This document shows positions 9,529 to 17,049 of a stretch of 64,000 bases of DNA, one piece after another. The stretch is from Sphingomonas yabuuchiae. Lineage in GTDB: Bacteria > Pseudomonadota > Alphaproteobacteria > Sphingomonadales > Sphingomonadaceae. The position numbers and the translations under genes were made by a program. The stretch lies in assembly GCF_014199595.1 (NCBI RefSeq), contig NZ_JACHNX010000001.1, positions 186,001-250,000 on the forward strand, given 5' to 3'. The first letter of the stretch is position 1, and each line of letters begins with the position of its first letter. The notes under the pieces are model-generated. The model searched no databases, had not been told where the DNA came from, and worked only from the letters and a program-made list of their open reading frames with translations.

Positions 9529-9984
9529 TCACCTCTTGCAATAGCCCTCGCCGGTCTTGACGGTCAGGCACTCGGTCTTGCCCGCCAGATACTTCAATCC
9601 CGTCGCATCGCCATTGGTCGGGCGCAGCGTCTCGCGGACGCCGCCGCGCTCGAACACGATCGTGTCGCCGACCTGTTCGCCCCGGAACTCGCCCTTGTTG
9701 TCGAGGTCCCACTGCATCTCCATGCGATAACGGCCCGGCGTCGCTGCGTGCTTGATGTTGAGGTACATGCCCTCCACCCCGACATAACGGCCGACATAAT
9801 CGGGGCCCTTTTTCTTCGGCAGGCCAGTGAAGGTCGACCCGTCTCCGGCCGGGCCCGCCGTCGCGGCGGCGCTGGTGGCGTTGGCGGTGGCGGTGGGAGC
9901 CGCGGTGTTCCTGACCTCCTCCGGCGTCTCGCGTGAGCAGGCGGTCAGGGCAGAGAGGGCGGCGAGGATCAGGATGCGCTTCAT
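9529..9984 (-). CDS. Small exported lipoprotein, unknown function
   Basis: A 151-residue protein. The N-terminus MKRILILAALSALTAC is a lipoprotein signal peptide with lipobox LTAC, so the mature protein should be lipidated on the cysteine at residue 16. An Ala/Thr-rich linker follows, then a domain with YVGRYVGVEGMYLNI and two cysteines near the C-terminus (ECLTVKTGEGYC) that could form a disulphide. The start is placed at ATG 9984; the open frame runs 42 codons further upstream, but the signal peptide fixes the start. Family not recognised. Confidence 0.75.
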   Translation of the reverse strand: MKRILILAALSALTACSRETPEEVRNTAAPTATANATSAAATAGPAGDGSTFTGLPKKKGPDYVGRYVGVEGMYLNIKHAATPGRYRMEMQWDLDNKGEFRGEQVGDTIVFERGGVRETLRPTNGDATGLKYLAGKTECLTVKTGEGYCKR

Positions 9985-10102
9985 CGCGCGCAGAACCCCC
10001 CAACGGTGGCGCACGTTCCGTTGCGCGAAGGGGTAGCCATGGGCCCGTTGCGCGCGTAAAGGCGCGGGCATTCCATTCGACCCCATCAGGAGCGCCCGTC
10101 CC

Positions 10103-10546
10103 ATGCGCATCGCGATCGCATCCGATCATGCCGCCGTCTCGTTGAAGACCGTGCTGGCGGACTGGCTGCGCGAACAGGGGCATGAGGTGCTGGACCTGGG
10201 CACCGACGGCAATGCCAGTGTCGATTATCCCGATTTCGGCCGCGCGGTCGGCGAAGCGCTGGCCGATGGTCGCGCCGAGCGTGGCGTCGCGCTGTGCGGA
10301 TCGGGCATCGGTATCTCGATCGCGGCCAACCGCAACCCCGCCTGCCGCTGCGCGCTGGTGTCCGAGCCGCTGTCGGCCGCGCTCGCCCGTCAGCATAACG
10401 ACGCCAACGCTATCGCCATGGGCGCGCGCGTCATCGGCGAGGAAATGGCCAAGGCCTGCCTCGCAGCTTTCCTGTCCACCCCGTTCGAGGGCGGACGTCA
10501 TCAGCGCCGTGTCGACATGCTGTCCACCGCGCCCGCCCAGAATTGA
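10103..10546 (+). CDS. rpiB: Ribose-5-phosphate isomerase B
   Basis: A 147-residue RpiB/LacAB-type sugar-phosphate isomerase interconverting ribose 5-phosphate and ribulose 5-phosphate. Motifs: IASDHAA at the N-terminus, DLGTDG, VDYPDFG, the catalytic-cysteine segment [10 protein letters not shown] (C65), and [13 protein letters not shown]. It lies just upstream of glyA with 17 bp between the stop and the chosen glyA start, an arrangement common in alphaproteobacteria. Confidence 0.94.
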   Translation: MRIAIASDHAAVSLKTVLADWLREQGHEVLDLGTDGNASVDYPDFGRAVGEALADGRAERGVALCGSGIGISIAANRNPACRCALVSEPLSAALARQHNDANAIAMGARVIGEEMAKACLAAFLSTPFEGGRHQRRVDMLSTAPAQN

Positions 10547-10563
10547 ACGCCAAGGATACCCTC

Positions 10564-11862
10564 ATGAGCACGCTTAACGACGTCCAGCCCGCCGGTTTCT
10601 TCACCCGCACCCTCGCCGATGCCGACCCCGCCGTCTTCGCCGGTGTTGCGCACGAGCTGGAACGCGAGCAGACCCAGATCGAGCTGATCGCCTCCGAGAA
10701 CATCGTCTCCAAGGCGGTGATGGAAGCGCAAGGGTCCGTCTTTACCAACAAATATGCCGAGGGTTATCCGGGCAAGCGCTATTATCAGGGCTGCGCGCCG
10801 TCAGATGAGGTCGAGCAGCTGGCGATCGACCGCGCTAAGCAGATTTTCGGCTGCAACTTCGTCAACGTCCAGCCGCACTCGGGCGCACAGGCGAACGGCG
10901 CGGTGATGCTGGCGCTGGCCAAGCCCGGCGACACGATCATGGGCCTGTCGCTCGACGCCGGTGGCCATCTGACGCACGGCGCCAAGGCCGCGCTGTCGGG
11001 CAAGTGGTTCAACGCCGTCCAGTACGGCGTCGATCCCGAGACGCACCTGATCGACTATGACGAGGTCGCCCGGATCGCGCGCGAGTGCCAGCCCAAGATC
11101 ATCATCGCGGGCGGCTCGGCCTATCCGCGCGTCATCGACTTCGCCAAGTTCCGCGCCATTGCGGACGAGGTCGGCGCCTATTTCATGGTCGACATGGCGC
11201 ACTTCGCGGGCATCGTCGCGGGCGGGCTGCACCCGACCCCGTTCGGCCATGCGCATGTCGTGACCACCACCACGCACAAGACGCTGCGCGGTCCGCGCGG
11301 CGGCATGATCATGACCAATGACGAGGCGATCGCAAAGAAGATCAACTCGGCGGTCTTCCCCGGCCTGCAGGGTGGCCCGCTGATGCACGTCATCGCCGCC
11401 AAGGCGGTCGCGTTCGGCGAGGCGCTCCAGCCCGAGTTCAAGACCTATATCGCGGCGGTCGTGGAAAACGCCCGCACGCTGGCGGCGACGCTGAAGGCGC
11501 GCGGGGCGAACCTGGTCGCGGGCGGCACCGACACGCATCTGGCGTTGGTCGACCTGACCCCGCTGGGCATCACCGGCCGCGACGCCGACGAGGCGCTGGA
11601 GCGGGCGGGCATCACCTGCAACAAGAACGGCATCCCCAACGATCCGCTGCCGCCGATGAAGACCAGCGGCATCCGCGTCGGCTCGCCCGCCGGAACCACG
11701 CGCGGCTTCGGTCCGGCCGAGTTCGAACAGATCGGCCATATGGTTGCCGATGTGCTCGACGGTCTGAAGGCCAAGGGCGAACATGGGGACCCGGAGGTCG
11801 AGGCAAACGTTCGTGCCCGTGTGCGTGAGCTTTGCGCACGCTTTCCGATCTACCAGGGATAA
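10564..11862 (+). CDS. glyA: Serine hydroxymethyltransferase
   Basis: A 432-residue PLP enzyme converting serine and tetrahydrofolate to glycine and 5,10-methylene-THF. The PLP lysine is K239 in [37 protein letters not shown] and [11 protein letters not shown] are diagnostic. Start placed at ATG 10564 (MSTLND). It sits between rpiB and a small membrane protein plus nrdR, a folate/nucleotide-linked group. It also supplies the glycine used by the nearby hemA product. Confidence 0.96.
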   Translation: MSTLNDVQPAGFFTRTLADADPAVFAGVAHELEREQTQIELIASENIVSKAVMEAQGSVFTNKYAEGYPGKRYYQGCAPSDEVEQLAIDRAKQIFGCNFVNVQPHSGAQANGAVMLALAKPGDTIMGLSLDAGGHLTHGAKAALSGKWFNAVQYGVDPETHLIDYDEVARIARECQPKIIIAGGSAYPRVIDFAKFRAIADEVGAYFMVDMAHFAGIVAGGLHPTPFGHAHVVTTTTHKTLRGPRGGMIMTNDEAIAKKINSAVFPGLQGGPLMHVIAAKAVAFGEALQPEFKTYIAAVVENARTLAATLKARGANLVAGGTDTHLALVDLTPLGITGRDADEALERAGITCNKNGIPNDPLPPMKTSGIRVGSPAGTTRGFGPAEFEQIGHMVADVLDGLKAKGEHGDPEVEANVRARVRELCARFPIYQG

Positions 11863-11874
11863 GGACGTAATCGC

Positions 11875-12066
11875 ATGGCCAAGTTCGACCAGAAGTTTTC
11901 CGAGGTGCAGAACGACATCAAGTCGACCCCCGGCCTCGGCAAGAGCATGGCGAAATGGGGCGCGCTCGGTGCGGTCGTCGCGATCCCGGTGCCGTTCGTC
12001 GGCCCGATCTTCGGCGCGGCGGCGGGTGCGGGCTATGCCTATCTCAAGGCCAAGAAGAAGATCTGA
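11875..12066 (+). CDS. Small glycine-rich membrane-associated protein
   Basis: A 63-residue protein with an amphipathic charged N-terminus (KFDQKFSEVQNDIKS), one hydrophobic segment of about residues 28-55 rich in Gly/Ala (GALGAVVAIPVPFVGPIFG), and a very basic end KAKKKI. It resembles glycine-zipper peptides that insert into membranes. It fits tightly between glyA (12 bp) and nrdR (0 bp), so it is co-transcribed, probably translated from the glyA-nrdR message. Function unknown. Confidence 0.75.
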   Translation: MAKFDQKFSEVQNDIKSTPGLGKSMAKWGALGAVVAIPVPFVGPIFGAAAGAGYAYLKAKKKI

Positions 12067-12534
12067 ATGCGCTGCCCCTTTTGTGGCCATGAAGACAGTC
12101 AGGTAAAGGACAGCCGCCCCACCGAAGACGGGGCGGCCATCCGCCGCCGCCGCCAATGCGAAGGCTGCGGCGCGCGCTTCACGACGTTCGAACGCATCCA
12201 GCTGCGCGAGTTGTTCGTGCTGAAGAGCGAGGACCGACGCGAACCCTTCGACCGCGAGAAGCTGGTACGATCCATCGCCATTGCGACGCGCAAGCGACCC
12301 ATCGATCCGGTGCGGGTGGAGAAGCTGGTGTCCGGCATCCAGCGCCAGCTCGAGACGAGCGGTGAGGGCGAGGTGTCGTCCAAGCGGATCGGAGAGATGG
12401 TGATGGAGGGGCTCAAGGGCCTGGATTCGGTGGCGTATATCCGCTTCGCCAGCGTCTATCGCGAGTTCGGTGAGGCGAAGGATTTCGAGGCTTTTGCCGG
12501 GACGGTGGAAGAGGTGGCGCCTCGGGGGGAGTGA
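12067..12534 (+). CDS. nrdR: Transcriptional repressor NrdR
   Basis: A 155-residue NrdR: zinc ribbon with C3, C6, C31 and C34 (CPFC...CEGC), then an ATP-cone domain from about residue 49 ([17 protein letters not shown]). NrdR senses (d)ATP and represses ribonucleotide reductase genes by binding NrdR boxes. Its ATG follows the previous stop directly. It ends the rpiB-glyA-nrdR group; a short hairpin with a T-run (12579-12598) follows. Confidence 0.96.
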   Translation: MRCPFCGHEDSQVKDSRPTEDGAAIRRRRQCEGCGARFTTFERIQLRELFVLKSEDRREPFDREKLVRSIAIATRKRPIDPVRVEKLVSGIQRQLETSGEGEVSSKRIGEMVMEGLKGLDSVAYIRFASVYREFGEAKDFEAFAGTVEEVAPRGE

Positions 12535-12561
12535 GTTTAGGCGCGTGGTGAGGGCGGGGCG

Positions 12562-12663
12562 TGGGCTTCGACTTCGCTCAGCCTGAACGGCTGTTTTTAT
12601 CCAGCATCGTATTGACCGCCGCTCATCCCCCACCCCCGTTCAGGCTGAGCGAAGTCGAAGCCC
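12562..12663. repeat. Inverted pair of REP-like elements
   Basis: One copy (GGGCTTCGACTTCGCTCAGC, from 12562) faces an opposite copy at 12626-12663 containing GTTCAGGCTGAGCGAAGTCG. The spacing and tail-to-tail orientation resemble the pair at 265-375. It fills the gap between nrdR and the GIY-YIG gene. Confidence 0.85.
12579..12598 (+). terminator. Rho-independent terminator after nrdR, inside a REP element
   Basis: CAGCC and GGCTG form a 5-bp stem around TGAAC, directly followed by TTTTT. The hairpin is the end of a REP-like element whose usual GCTCAGGC has become GCTCAGCC, which creates the extra pairing. So a repeat copy seems to serve as the operon terminator. Confidence 0.5.
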
Positions 12664-12708
12664 AAGGGACTCCCTTGCCGCAAACCGCAAAAGCGATAGC
12701 CTGATGAG

Positions 12709-13029
12709 ATGGCCTTCTACTGCTACATCCTGCTTTGCTCCGACGGCAGCTTCTACACCGGCCACACCGACAATCTCGAACACCGTATCGCCCAGCATCA
12801 GTCAGGCGAACTCCCCGGCTACACGCTAACCCGCCGCCCCGTGGAACTGGCTTGGTCGCAGGACTTCCCCTCCCGCCACGAAGCCCTGACCACCGAACGC
12901 CAGATCAAGGGCTGGTCTCGCACCAAGAAGGCCGCGCTAATCGCATCGGACTGGACGCGCCTGAAAGAAGCCGCGATACCGCGCGCGGAACGTGCCCTTC
13001 GACTTCGCTCAGGGCGAACGGAAGATTGA
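12709..13029 (+). CDS. GIY-YIG nuclease family protein
   Basis: A 106-residue single-domain GIY-YIG protein of the UPF0213/URI-like type. The fold signature is FYCYILLCSDGSFYTGHT (residues 3-20), then NLEHRIAQH and RHEALTTERQIKGWSR (the catalytic-region glutamate in TERQIK). Such small proteins are putative nucleases with unknown targets. The last ten or so codons (LRLRSGRTE) are encoded by an embedded REP-like element at 12995-13021, so the C-terminus is recent repeat sequence. Confidence 0.88.
   Translation: MAFYCYILLCSDGSFYTGHTDNLEHRIAQHQSGELPGYTLTRRPVELAWSQDFPSRHEALTTERQIKGWSRTKKAALIASDWTRLKEAAIPRAERALRLRSGRTED
12995..13021 (+). repeat. REP-like element forming the 3' end of a coding region
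   Basis: CCCTTCGACTTCGCTCAGGG is the same element as in the intergenic pairs, followed by CGAACGG. Here it lies in frame at the end of the GIY-YIG gene and supplies its final residues. It is the only copy in the window seen inside a gene. Confidence 0.8.
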
Positions 13030-13032
13030 ATT

Positions 13033-13764
13033 TTGTCCAAGCCCCAATCCCAGCCCCCCGTCATCGTCCTGGTCCGCCCGCAGCTCGGCGAGAATATCGG
13101 CAAGGCCGCGCGTGCCATGCTGAATTTCGGGCTGGTCGAGATGCGCCTCGTCACCCCGCGCGACGGCTGGCCCAATCCGCAAGCGGGCCCGGCGGCGTCG
13201 GGCGCGGACATCGTGCTGGAACAGGCCAAGGTCTATGAGAGCGTATCCGACGCGGTCGCCGATTGTGCGCAGGTCTATGCGACGACGGTGCGCAAGCGCG
13301 GCGTGACCAAGCCGGTCGTCACCCCGGAAGAGGCGGCCCGCGAAATCCATGCCGATACGGTGGGCCGCGCGGCCTTCCTGTTCGGGCCGGAACGGTCGGG
13401 GCTGGAAACCGACGACGTCGCCATCGCGCGCAAGATCGTGACGGTGCCGATCAACCCGGAATTCGGCAGCCTGAACCTGGCACAGGCGGTGATCCTGATC
13501 GCCTATGAATGGTCCAAGGGTATCGAACTGGCCCAGCCGCCCGAGGTCGAACTGCCCGAGGTCGCGCCGCAGGGCGAGCTGGACGGGATGATCGGCCAGC
13601 TGGAGGATATGCTGGAGAATGCGGGGTTCTTCTTCCCGCCAGACCGCACCCCGGCGAGCAAGCGCACGCTGCGCACCCTGCTGACCAAGCCCGGCTGGTC
13701 GAGCCAGGAGGTGCGGACGCTGCGCGGCGTGTTGTCGACCCTGGCACGGCCGCGCCAGCGGTAA
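13033..13764 (+). CDS. trmJ: TrmJ-type tRNA/rRNA methyltransferase (SPOUT)
   Basis: A 243-residue SpoU/TrmH-superfamily methyltransferase with the deep-trefoil knot motifs: VRPQLGENIGKAARAM (motif 1), FGPERSGL (motif 2) and FGSLNLAQAV (motif 3). A C-terminal extension of about 70 residues matches the TrmJ group, which 2'-O-methylates position 32 of tRNAs. The start is the TTG at 13033, three bases after the GIY-YIG stop. TrmJ is the best call; another SpoU-family RNA target is possible. Confidence 0.85.
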   Translation: MSKPQSQPPVIVLVRPQLGENIGKAARAMLNFGLVEMRLVTPRDGWPNPQAGPAASGADIVLEQAKVYESVSDAVADCAQVYATTVRKRGVTKPVVTPEEAAREIHADTVGRAAFLFGPERSGLETDDVAIARKIVTVPINPEFGSLNLAQAVILIAYEWSKGIELAQPPEVELPEVAPQGELDGMIGQLEDMLENAGFFFPPDRTPASKRTLRTLLTKPGWSSQEVRTLRGVLSTLARPRQR

Positions 13765-13770
13765 TTCGTC

Positions 13771-13887
13771 CACCCCCGTTCAGGCTGAGCGAAGTCTAAG
13801 CCTATGGGATGGCCTCCGCCAAACGGCCCCTGTGGCGGGCCTCGGGGCGTGGCCTTCGACTTCGCTCAGGCTGAACCGAGATGGGGG
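13771..13887. repeat. Inverted pair of REP-like elements
   Basis: One copy at 13771-13802 (GTTCAGGCTGAGCGAAGTCT) and its inverted partner at 13851-13887 (GGCCTTCGACTTCGCTCAGG) fill the space between the convergent methyltransferase and chorismate mutase genes. Both keep the flanking C-run and G-run. Confidence 0.85.
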
Positions 13888-13911
13888 CGCAGGGGCAGAG
13901 ACGGGGCCCGC

Positions 13912-14220
13912 TTACCCCCGTGTCCGGTCGAACGCCGCCAGTTCATAGGCGATCGAGCCTTCGACCAGCATTTCCCAGATGTCGGCGACGACCGCTTCGG
14001 GGACGCCCAGGCGGCGGGCTTCGTCGCGGGCCTGGTCGATGACCTGGGTCTTGCGGTCCTCGTCGCGCACGCGGTCGCGGGTCGGTTTGATCCGGGCGGC
14101 GGCGTCCATATAGGCGAAGCGGCGCGCGAGCAGGGCGACCAGTTCGCGGTCGAGCTGGTCCACGCCCGCGCGGACCTCCGCCATGGTGGTGCAATCGGGT
14201 CCGGCGAGAATCTGGGTCAT
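13912..14220 (-). CDS. Chorismate mutase, AroQ class
   Basis: A 102-residue all-helical AroQ-type protein. Visible elements: GVDQLDRELVALLARRF (helix 1), AARIK (active-site lysine region), RDEDRKTQVIDQARDEAR (helix 2) and a third helix ending EGSIAYELAAFD. The family converts chorismate to prephenate; the closely related PchB group has isochorismate pyruvate lyase activity. No aromatic or siderophore gene lies nearby to decide, so mutase is the default. Start at ATG 14220; the frame stays open far upstream but the fold begins here. Confidence 0.85.
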   Translation of the reverse strand: MTQILAGPDCTTMAEVRAGVDQLDRELVALLARRFAYMDAAARIKPTRDRVRDEDRKTQVIDQARDEARRLGVPEAVVADIWEMLVEGSIAYELAAFDRTRG

Positions 14221-14324
14221 GGGCCAAGGCTCTGCCGGGTGGCGTTCCCGCTGTCCAGTCCGGCTTGCCGATCGGACCGTGCGCGGGATAGCATGGCGGC
14301 GCGTTCCAATTGGGAGATAGGACG

Positions 14325-14549
14325 ATGCTGACCACGTTGCTGCTGCTGGCCCTGACCGGGCAACAGGCCGAACCCGCGCCCGCGCCGGTGAAGGAAAAGA
14401 AGATCTGCCGGGTCCAGGAAACCACCGGCTCGCGCCTGTCGGCCAAGCGGATCTGCAAGACCCAGGCGGAATGGGACGAGATCGCGGCCAATGCGCGCAA
14501 CGACGTGGAAAACGCCACCGGGCGGCTGAACACCGCCAGCGGACGCTGA
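14325..14549 (+). CDS. Small exported protein, unknown function
   Basis: A 74-residue protein with a short hydrophobic start (MLTTLLLLALTG) that looks like a signal peptide, then EPAPAPVKEKKICRVQETTG, and a second cysteine in KRICKTQAEWDEI. The two cysteines in the mature part may form a disulphide. A purine-rich GGGAGATAGG precedes the ATG at 14325. It is divergent from the chorismate mutase gene. I do not recognise a characterised family. Confidence 0.65.
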   Translation: MLTTLLLLALTGQQAEPAPAPVKEKKICRVQETTGSRLSAKRICKTQAEWDEIAANARNDVENATGRLNTASGR

Positions 14550-14562
14550 TCGCCCGCTTCGC

Positions 14563-14591
14563 TTGACTCCGGCGCGCCCGTCGTCTAGGCG
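14563..14591 (+). promoter_or_regulatory. Candidate promoter for rpsD
   Basis: TTGACT at 14563-14568 and TAGGCG at 14586-14591 with a 17-base spacer lie about 120 bases before rpsD. The -35 box is good and the -10 box poor, so this is only a candidate. Confidence 0.3.
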
Positions 14592-14709
14592 CGCCGCTTC
14601 GCAATTGCCCCCGCATCCCGGTGAAGCGGTGGGCCTGCGCTTGTCCCCATAAAGGCTTGCATGGTGCGATACCGGGACCAACGTCGTTCGTAATTGCCAA
14701 GGATTACAC

Positions 14710-15324
14710 ATGTCGAAGCGTCAAAGCGCAAAGTACAAGCTCGATCGCCGTATGGGCGAGAACATTTGGGGTCGCCCCAAGAGCCCCGTCAACAAGCGTG
14801 AATACGGCCCCGGCCAGCACGGTCAGCGTCGCAAGGGCAAGATGTCGGACTTCGGTCTGCAGCTGCGCGCCAAGCAGAAGCTGAAGGGCTATTATGGCGA
14901 CGTGACCGAGAAGCAGTTCAAGGCCTGCTACCAGGAAGCCGCCCGCATGAAGGGCGATACCTCGCAGAACCTGATCGGCCTGCTCGAGCAGCGTCTGGAC
15001 ATGATCGTGTACCGCGCCAAATTCGCGCCGACGATCTTCGCTGCGCGCCAGCTGGTCAGCCACGGCCACATCCGCGTCAACGGCGTGAAGTGCAACATCG
15101 CGTCGCGTCGCTGCTTCGTCGGTGACGAGATCTCGCTGGGTTCGAAGGCGACCGAAATGGCGCTGGTCATGGAAGCACAGCAGCTCGCCGAGCGTGAAGT
15201 GCCGGACTATGTCACCGCCGACGGCAACACCAAGGTCGCGCTGACCCGCATCCCGACCCTGGACGAGGTGCCTTATCCGGTGAAGATGGAACCGAACCTG
15301 GTCGTCGAATTCTATTCGCGCTAA
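14710..15324 (+). CDS. rpsD: 30S ribosomal protein S4
   Basis: A 204-residue S4 with the N-terminal [20 protein letters not shown], and the S4 RNA-binding domain ([29 protein letters not shown] region, residues 97-125). S4 binds 16S rRNA early in 30S assembly. It stands alone, as in many alphaproteobacteria, rather than in an rpsM-rpsK-rpoA operon, and is followed by a strong terminator. Confidence 0.97.
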   Translation: MSKRQSAKYKLDRRMGENIWGRPKSPVNKREYGPGQHGQRRKGKMSDFGLQLRAKQKLKGYYGDVTEKQFKACYQEAARMKGDTSQNLIGLLEQRLDMIVYRAKFAPTIFAARQLVSHGHIRVNGVKCNIASRRCFVGDEISLGSKATEMALVMEAQQLAEREVPDYVTADGNTKVALTRIPTLDEVPYPVKMEPNLVVEFYSR

Positions 15325-15349
15325 GTTTCGGGTCTTACCGAAGTTTTGG

Positions 15350-15385
15350 AAAGGGCGGTCCCGATGGGGCCGCCCTTTTTGTTTT
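15350..15385 (+). terminator. Rho-independent terminator after rpsD
   Basis: AAAGGGCGGTCC pairs with GGGCCGCCCTTT across a short loop, then TTGTTTT follows. The long GC stem and T-rich tail are textbook. It separates rpsD from the rhodopsin gene. Confidence 0.9.
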
Positions 15386-15481
15386 CCATTCTAACATTTG
15401 CGTCATGCCGGATCGACAAACCCGATGCGCTGTTCAGGTCATGGGTCGGCCCACTGTCGCCCCTTAACCGGAGGGTTGCAG

Positions 15482-16177
15482 ATGGATTGGATGGCGTTCC
15501 TGATCGGCTTCACGATCATGTCCCTGGCCTCGCTGGCCATTTACGCAAAAGGCAGCAAGACGTCGCCGTCGCTGCATCACACATTGCTCCATGCCGCCGT
15601 GCCATTTATCGCGGCGACGGCCTATCTTGCCATGGCCTTCGGCATCGGCACGCTGATCAACATCGACGGATCGGTGACCTATCTGGCCCGTTACGCCGAT
15701 TGGTCCGTCACGACGCCGATCCTGCTTGCCAGCCTGGTGCTGCTGGCCTTTCACGAGCGGGGCAAAACGGGGGAGGTCGGCGGCTATCTGACCGCGATCA
15801 TCGTCCTCGACGTCCTCATGATCGTCACTGGCCTGATCTCGTCGCTGGCGCTCGTGCCCGTGCTGAAATGGGTATGGTATCTCTGGTCGTGCGCAGCCTT
15901 TGTCGGCGTGCTGTATCTGCTGTGGGTTCCGCTGCGCGCCATGGCGGCCGAACGAGGCGAAGCCCTGGGCACGGCCTATCGGAAAAACGTCGTGTTCCTG
16001 ACCGTGATCTGGTTCCTGTACCCGATCGTCTTCCTGGTCGGGCCGGAAGGACTGAAGATCATCAGCGATCCGACGTCGGTCTGGGCGATCCTGATCATGG
16101 ATGTGCTGGCGAAGGTCGTCTACGCCTTCTATGCGGCCGCCAATCTGAAGACGGCGCTGCACGACCATCGCGCCTGA
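15482..16177 (+). CDS. Microbial (type 1) rhodopsin, DTS motif, putative light-driven proton pump
   Basis: A 231-residue seven-helix protein. Helix C reads ARYADWSVTTPILLAS: R70, D73 (bacteriorhodopsin D85), T77 (T89) and S84 (D96), giving a D-T-S motif. Helix F has WFLYP (W177, Y180, P181); E189 aligns with E194 of bacteriorhodopsin, while no glutamate matches E204. Helix G has DVLAKVVYAF with D207 and the retinal Schiff-base lysine K211. The primary acceptor is kept, so outward proton pumping is the likely role, with Ser in place of the carboxylic donor. The start at 15482 follows CGGAGGG. The next gene, a Blh oxygenase, overlaps by one base and would make retinal. Proton-pumping rhodopsins with this motif are, to my knowledge, known from sphingomonads. 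Confidence 0.93.
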   Translation: MDWMAFLIGFTIMSLASLAIYAKGSKTSPSLHHTLLHAAVPFIAATAYLAMAFGIGTLINIDGSVTYLARYADWSVTTPILLASLVLLAFHERGKTGEVGGYLTAIIVLDVLMIVTGLISSLALVPVLKWVWYLWSCAAFVGVLYLLWVPLRAMAAERGEALGTAYRKNVVFLTVIWFLYPIVFLVGPEGLKIISDPTSVWAILIMDVLAKVVYAFYAAANLKTALHDHRA

Positions 16178-17037
16178 TGACGCGCGCCCCGGTGATCGGC
16201 TGGACCATGTTGGCGGGGGCGGCACTGGCCGCCTCCGCCGGTTCCTTGCCCATCCAGCTGGGCTTTGCGATCCTGGCCATCGGTGTCCTCGGCATGGCGC
16301 ATGGCGCCAGCGATCTGGCGATCGTCGCGCCGGGCCGCCGCCCCCTGTTCCTGTTCCTATATGTCTCCGTGTCCCTGATCTGCCTAGCGTGGTGGACGGG
16401 ATACCCTCAGATCGCGTTACCCCTGTTCCTGGCGGCCTCGGCCATTCATTTCGGGGTGGAGGATGCGCCCCATGGCGGTCTGCCGGAGCGGGCGGCGCGG
16501 GGCATCTCGCTGGTGGCGACGCCGGCGATCCTGCATCGCGAGGGTTATGGCGACATTCTCGCCTTCGCGGCAGGCCATGGCATTTCGACGACCGTGCTTT
16601 TCCTGCTGATCGCTGCCGGAGCCGTTGCGACGGCGCTGGTCCTGATCATGGCGATACGGCGCCGCGACGGGCGCCTGTTGATCGGCACCGGCGCCTTGTT
16701 GGTCCTGCCGCCGCTGATCGGTTTTTCGATCGGCTTTCTGGTTCTGCACGCCCTTCCGCAGACCGATCAGCGGCGGCAAGAGATCGGTTGCGTCAGCCAT
16801 CGCGCCTATTTCCGGGCGGTCGCTCCCATCCTCCTCGCGGCCCTTCTCATCGCGGCGGCGGTGGGAGCATTTTTTGTCTATCGGGAGGGGACCGGCGTCC
16901 GCGCCCTGTTTGCCGGTATCGCGGCCTTGGCGATGCCCCATCTGCTTGTGACACCCTGGTTCGAGGGGCGGGCAGGCCGTCCCGTCGCATACTCTTGCCC
17001 CGCGATCAGCGGCCGGGCACAACATCCCCAAACATAA
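16177..17037 (+). CDS. blh: Brp/Blh family beta-carotene 15,15'-dioxygenase
   Basis: A 286-residue polytopic membrane protein of the Brp/Blh family, which cleaves beta-carotene to two retinals using iron. Conserved segments: GMAHGASDL (H42), AIHFGVED (H91), FLVLHALPQ (H191) and AMPHLLVTPW (H254). In family members the third motif usually holds two histidines four residues apart; here the second position is Q195, so one expected iron ligand is missing or moved. The ATG overlaps the rhodopsin stop as TGATG, so the two are co-translated and form a self-sufficient photoprotein unit, given beta-carotene. Confidence 0.87.
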   Translation: MTRAPVIGWTMLAGAALAASAGSLPIQLGFAILAIGVLGMAHGASDLAIVAPGRRPLFLFLYVSVSLICLAWWTGYPQIALPLFLAASAIHFGVEDAPHGGLPERAARGISLVATPAILHREGYGDILAFAAGHGISTTVLFLLIAAGAVATALVLIMAIRRRDGRLLIGTGALLVLPPLIGFSIGFLVLHALPQTDQRRQEIGCVSHRAYFRAVAPILLAALLIAAAVGAFFVYREGTGVRALFAGIAALAMPHLLVTPWFEGRAGRPVAYSCPAISGRAQHPQT

Positions 17038-17049
17038 GGGGAAATCATC

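Noticed and set aside
10801..12633. A 610-codon open frame on the minus strand
   Set aside because: Antisense to glyA and nrdR; composition and lack of motifs mark it as a shadow.
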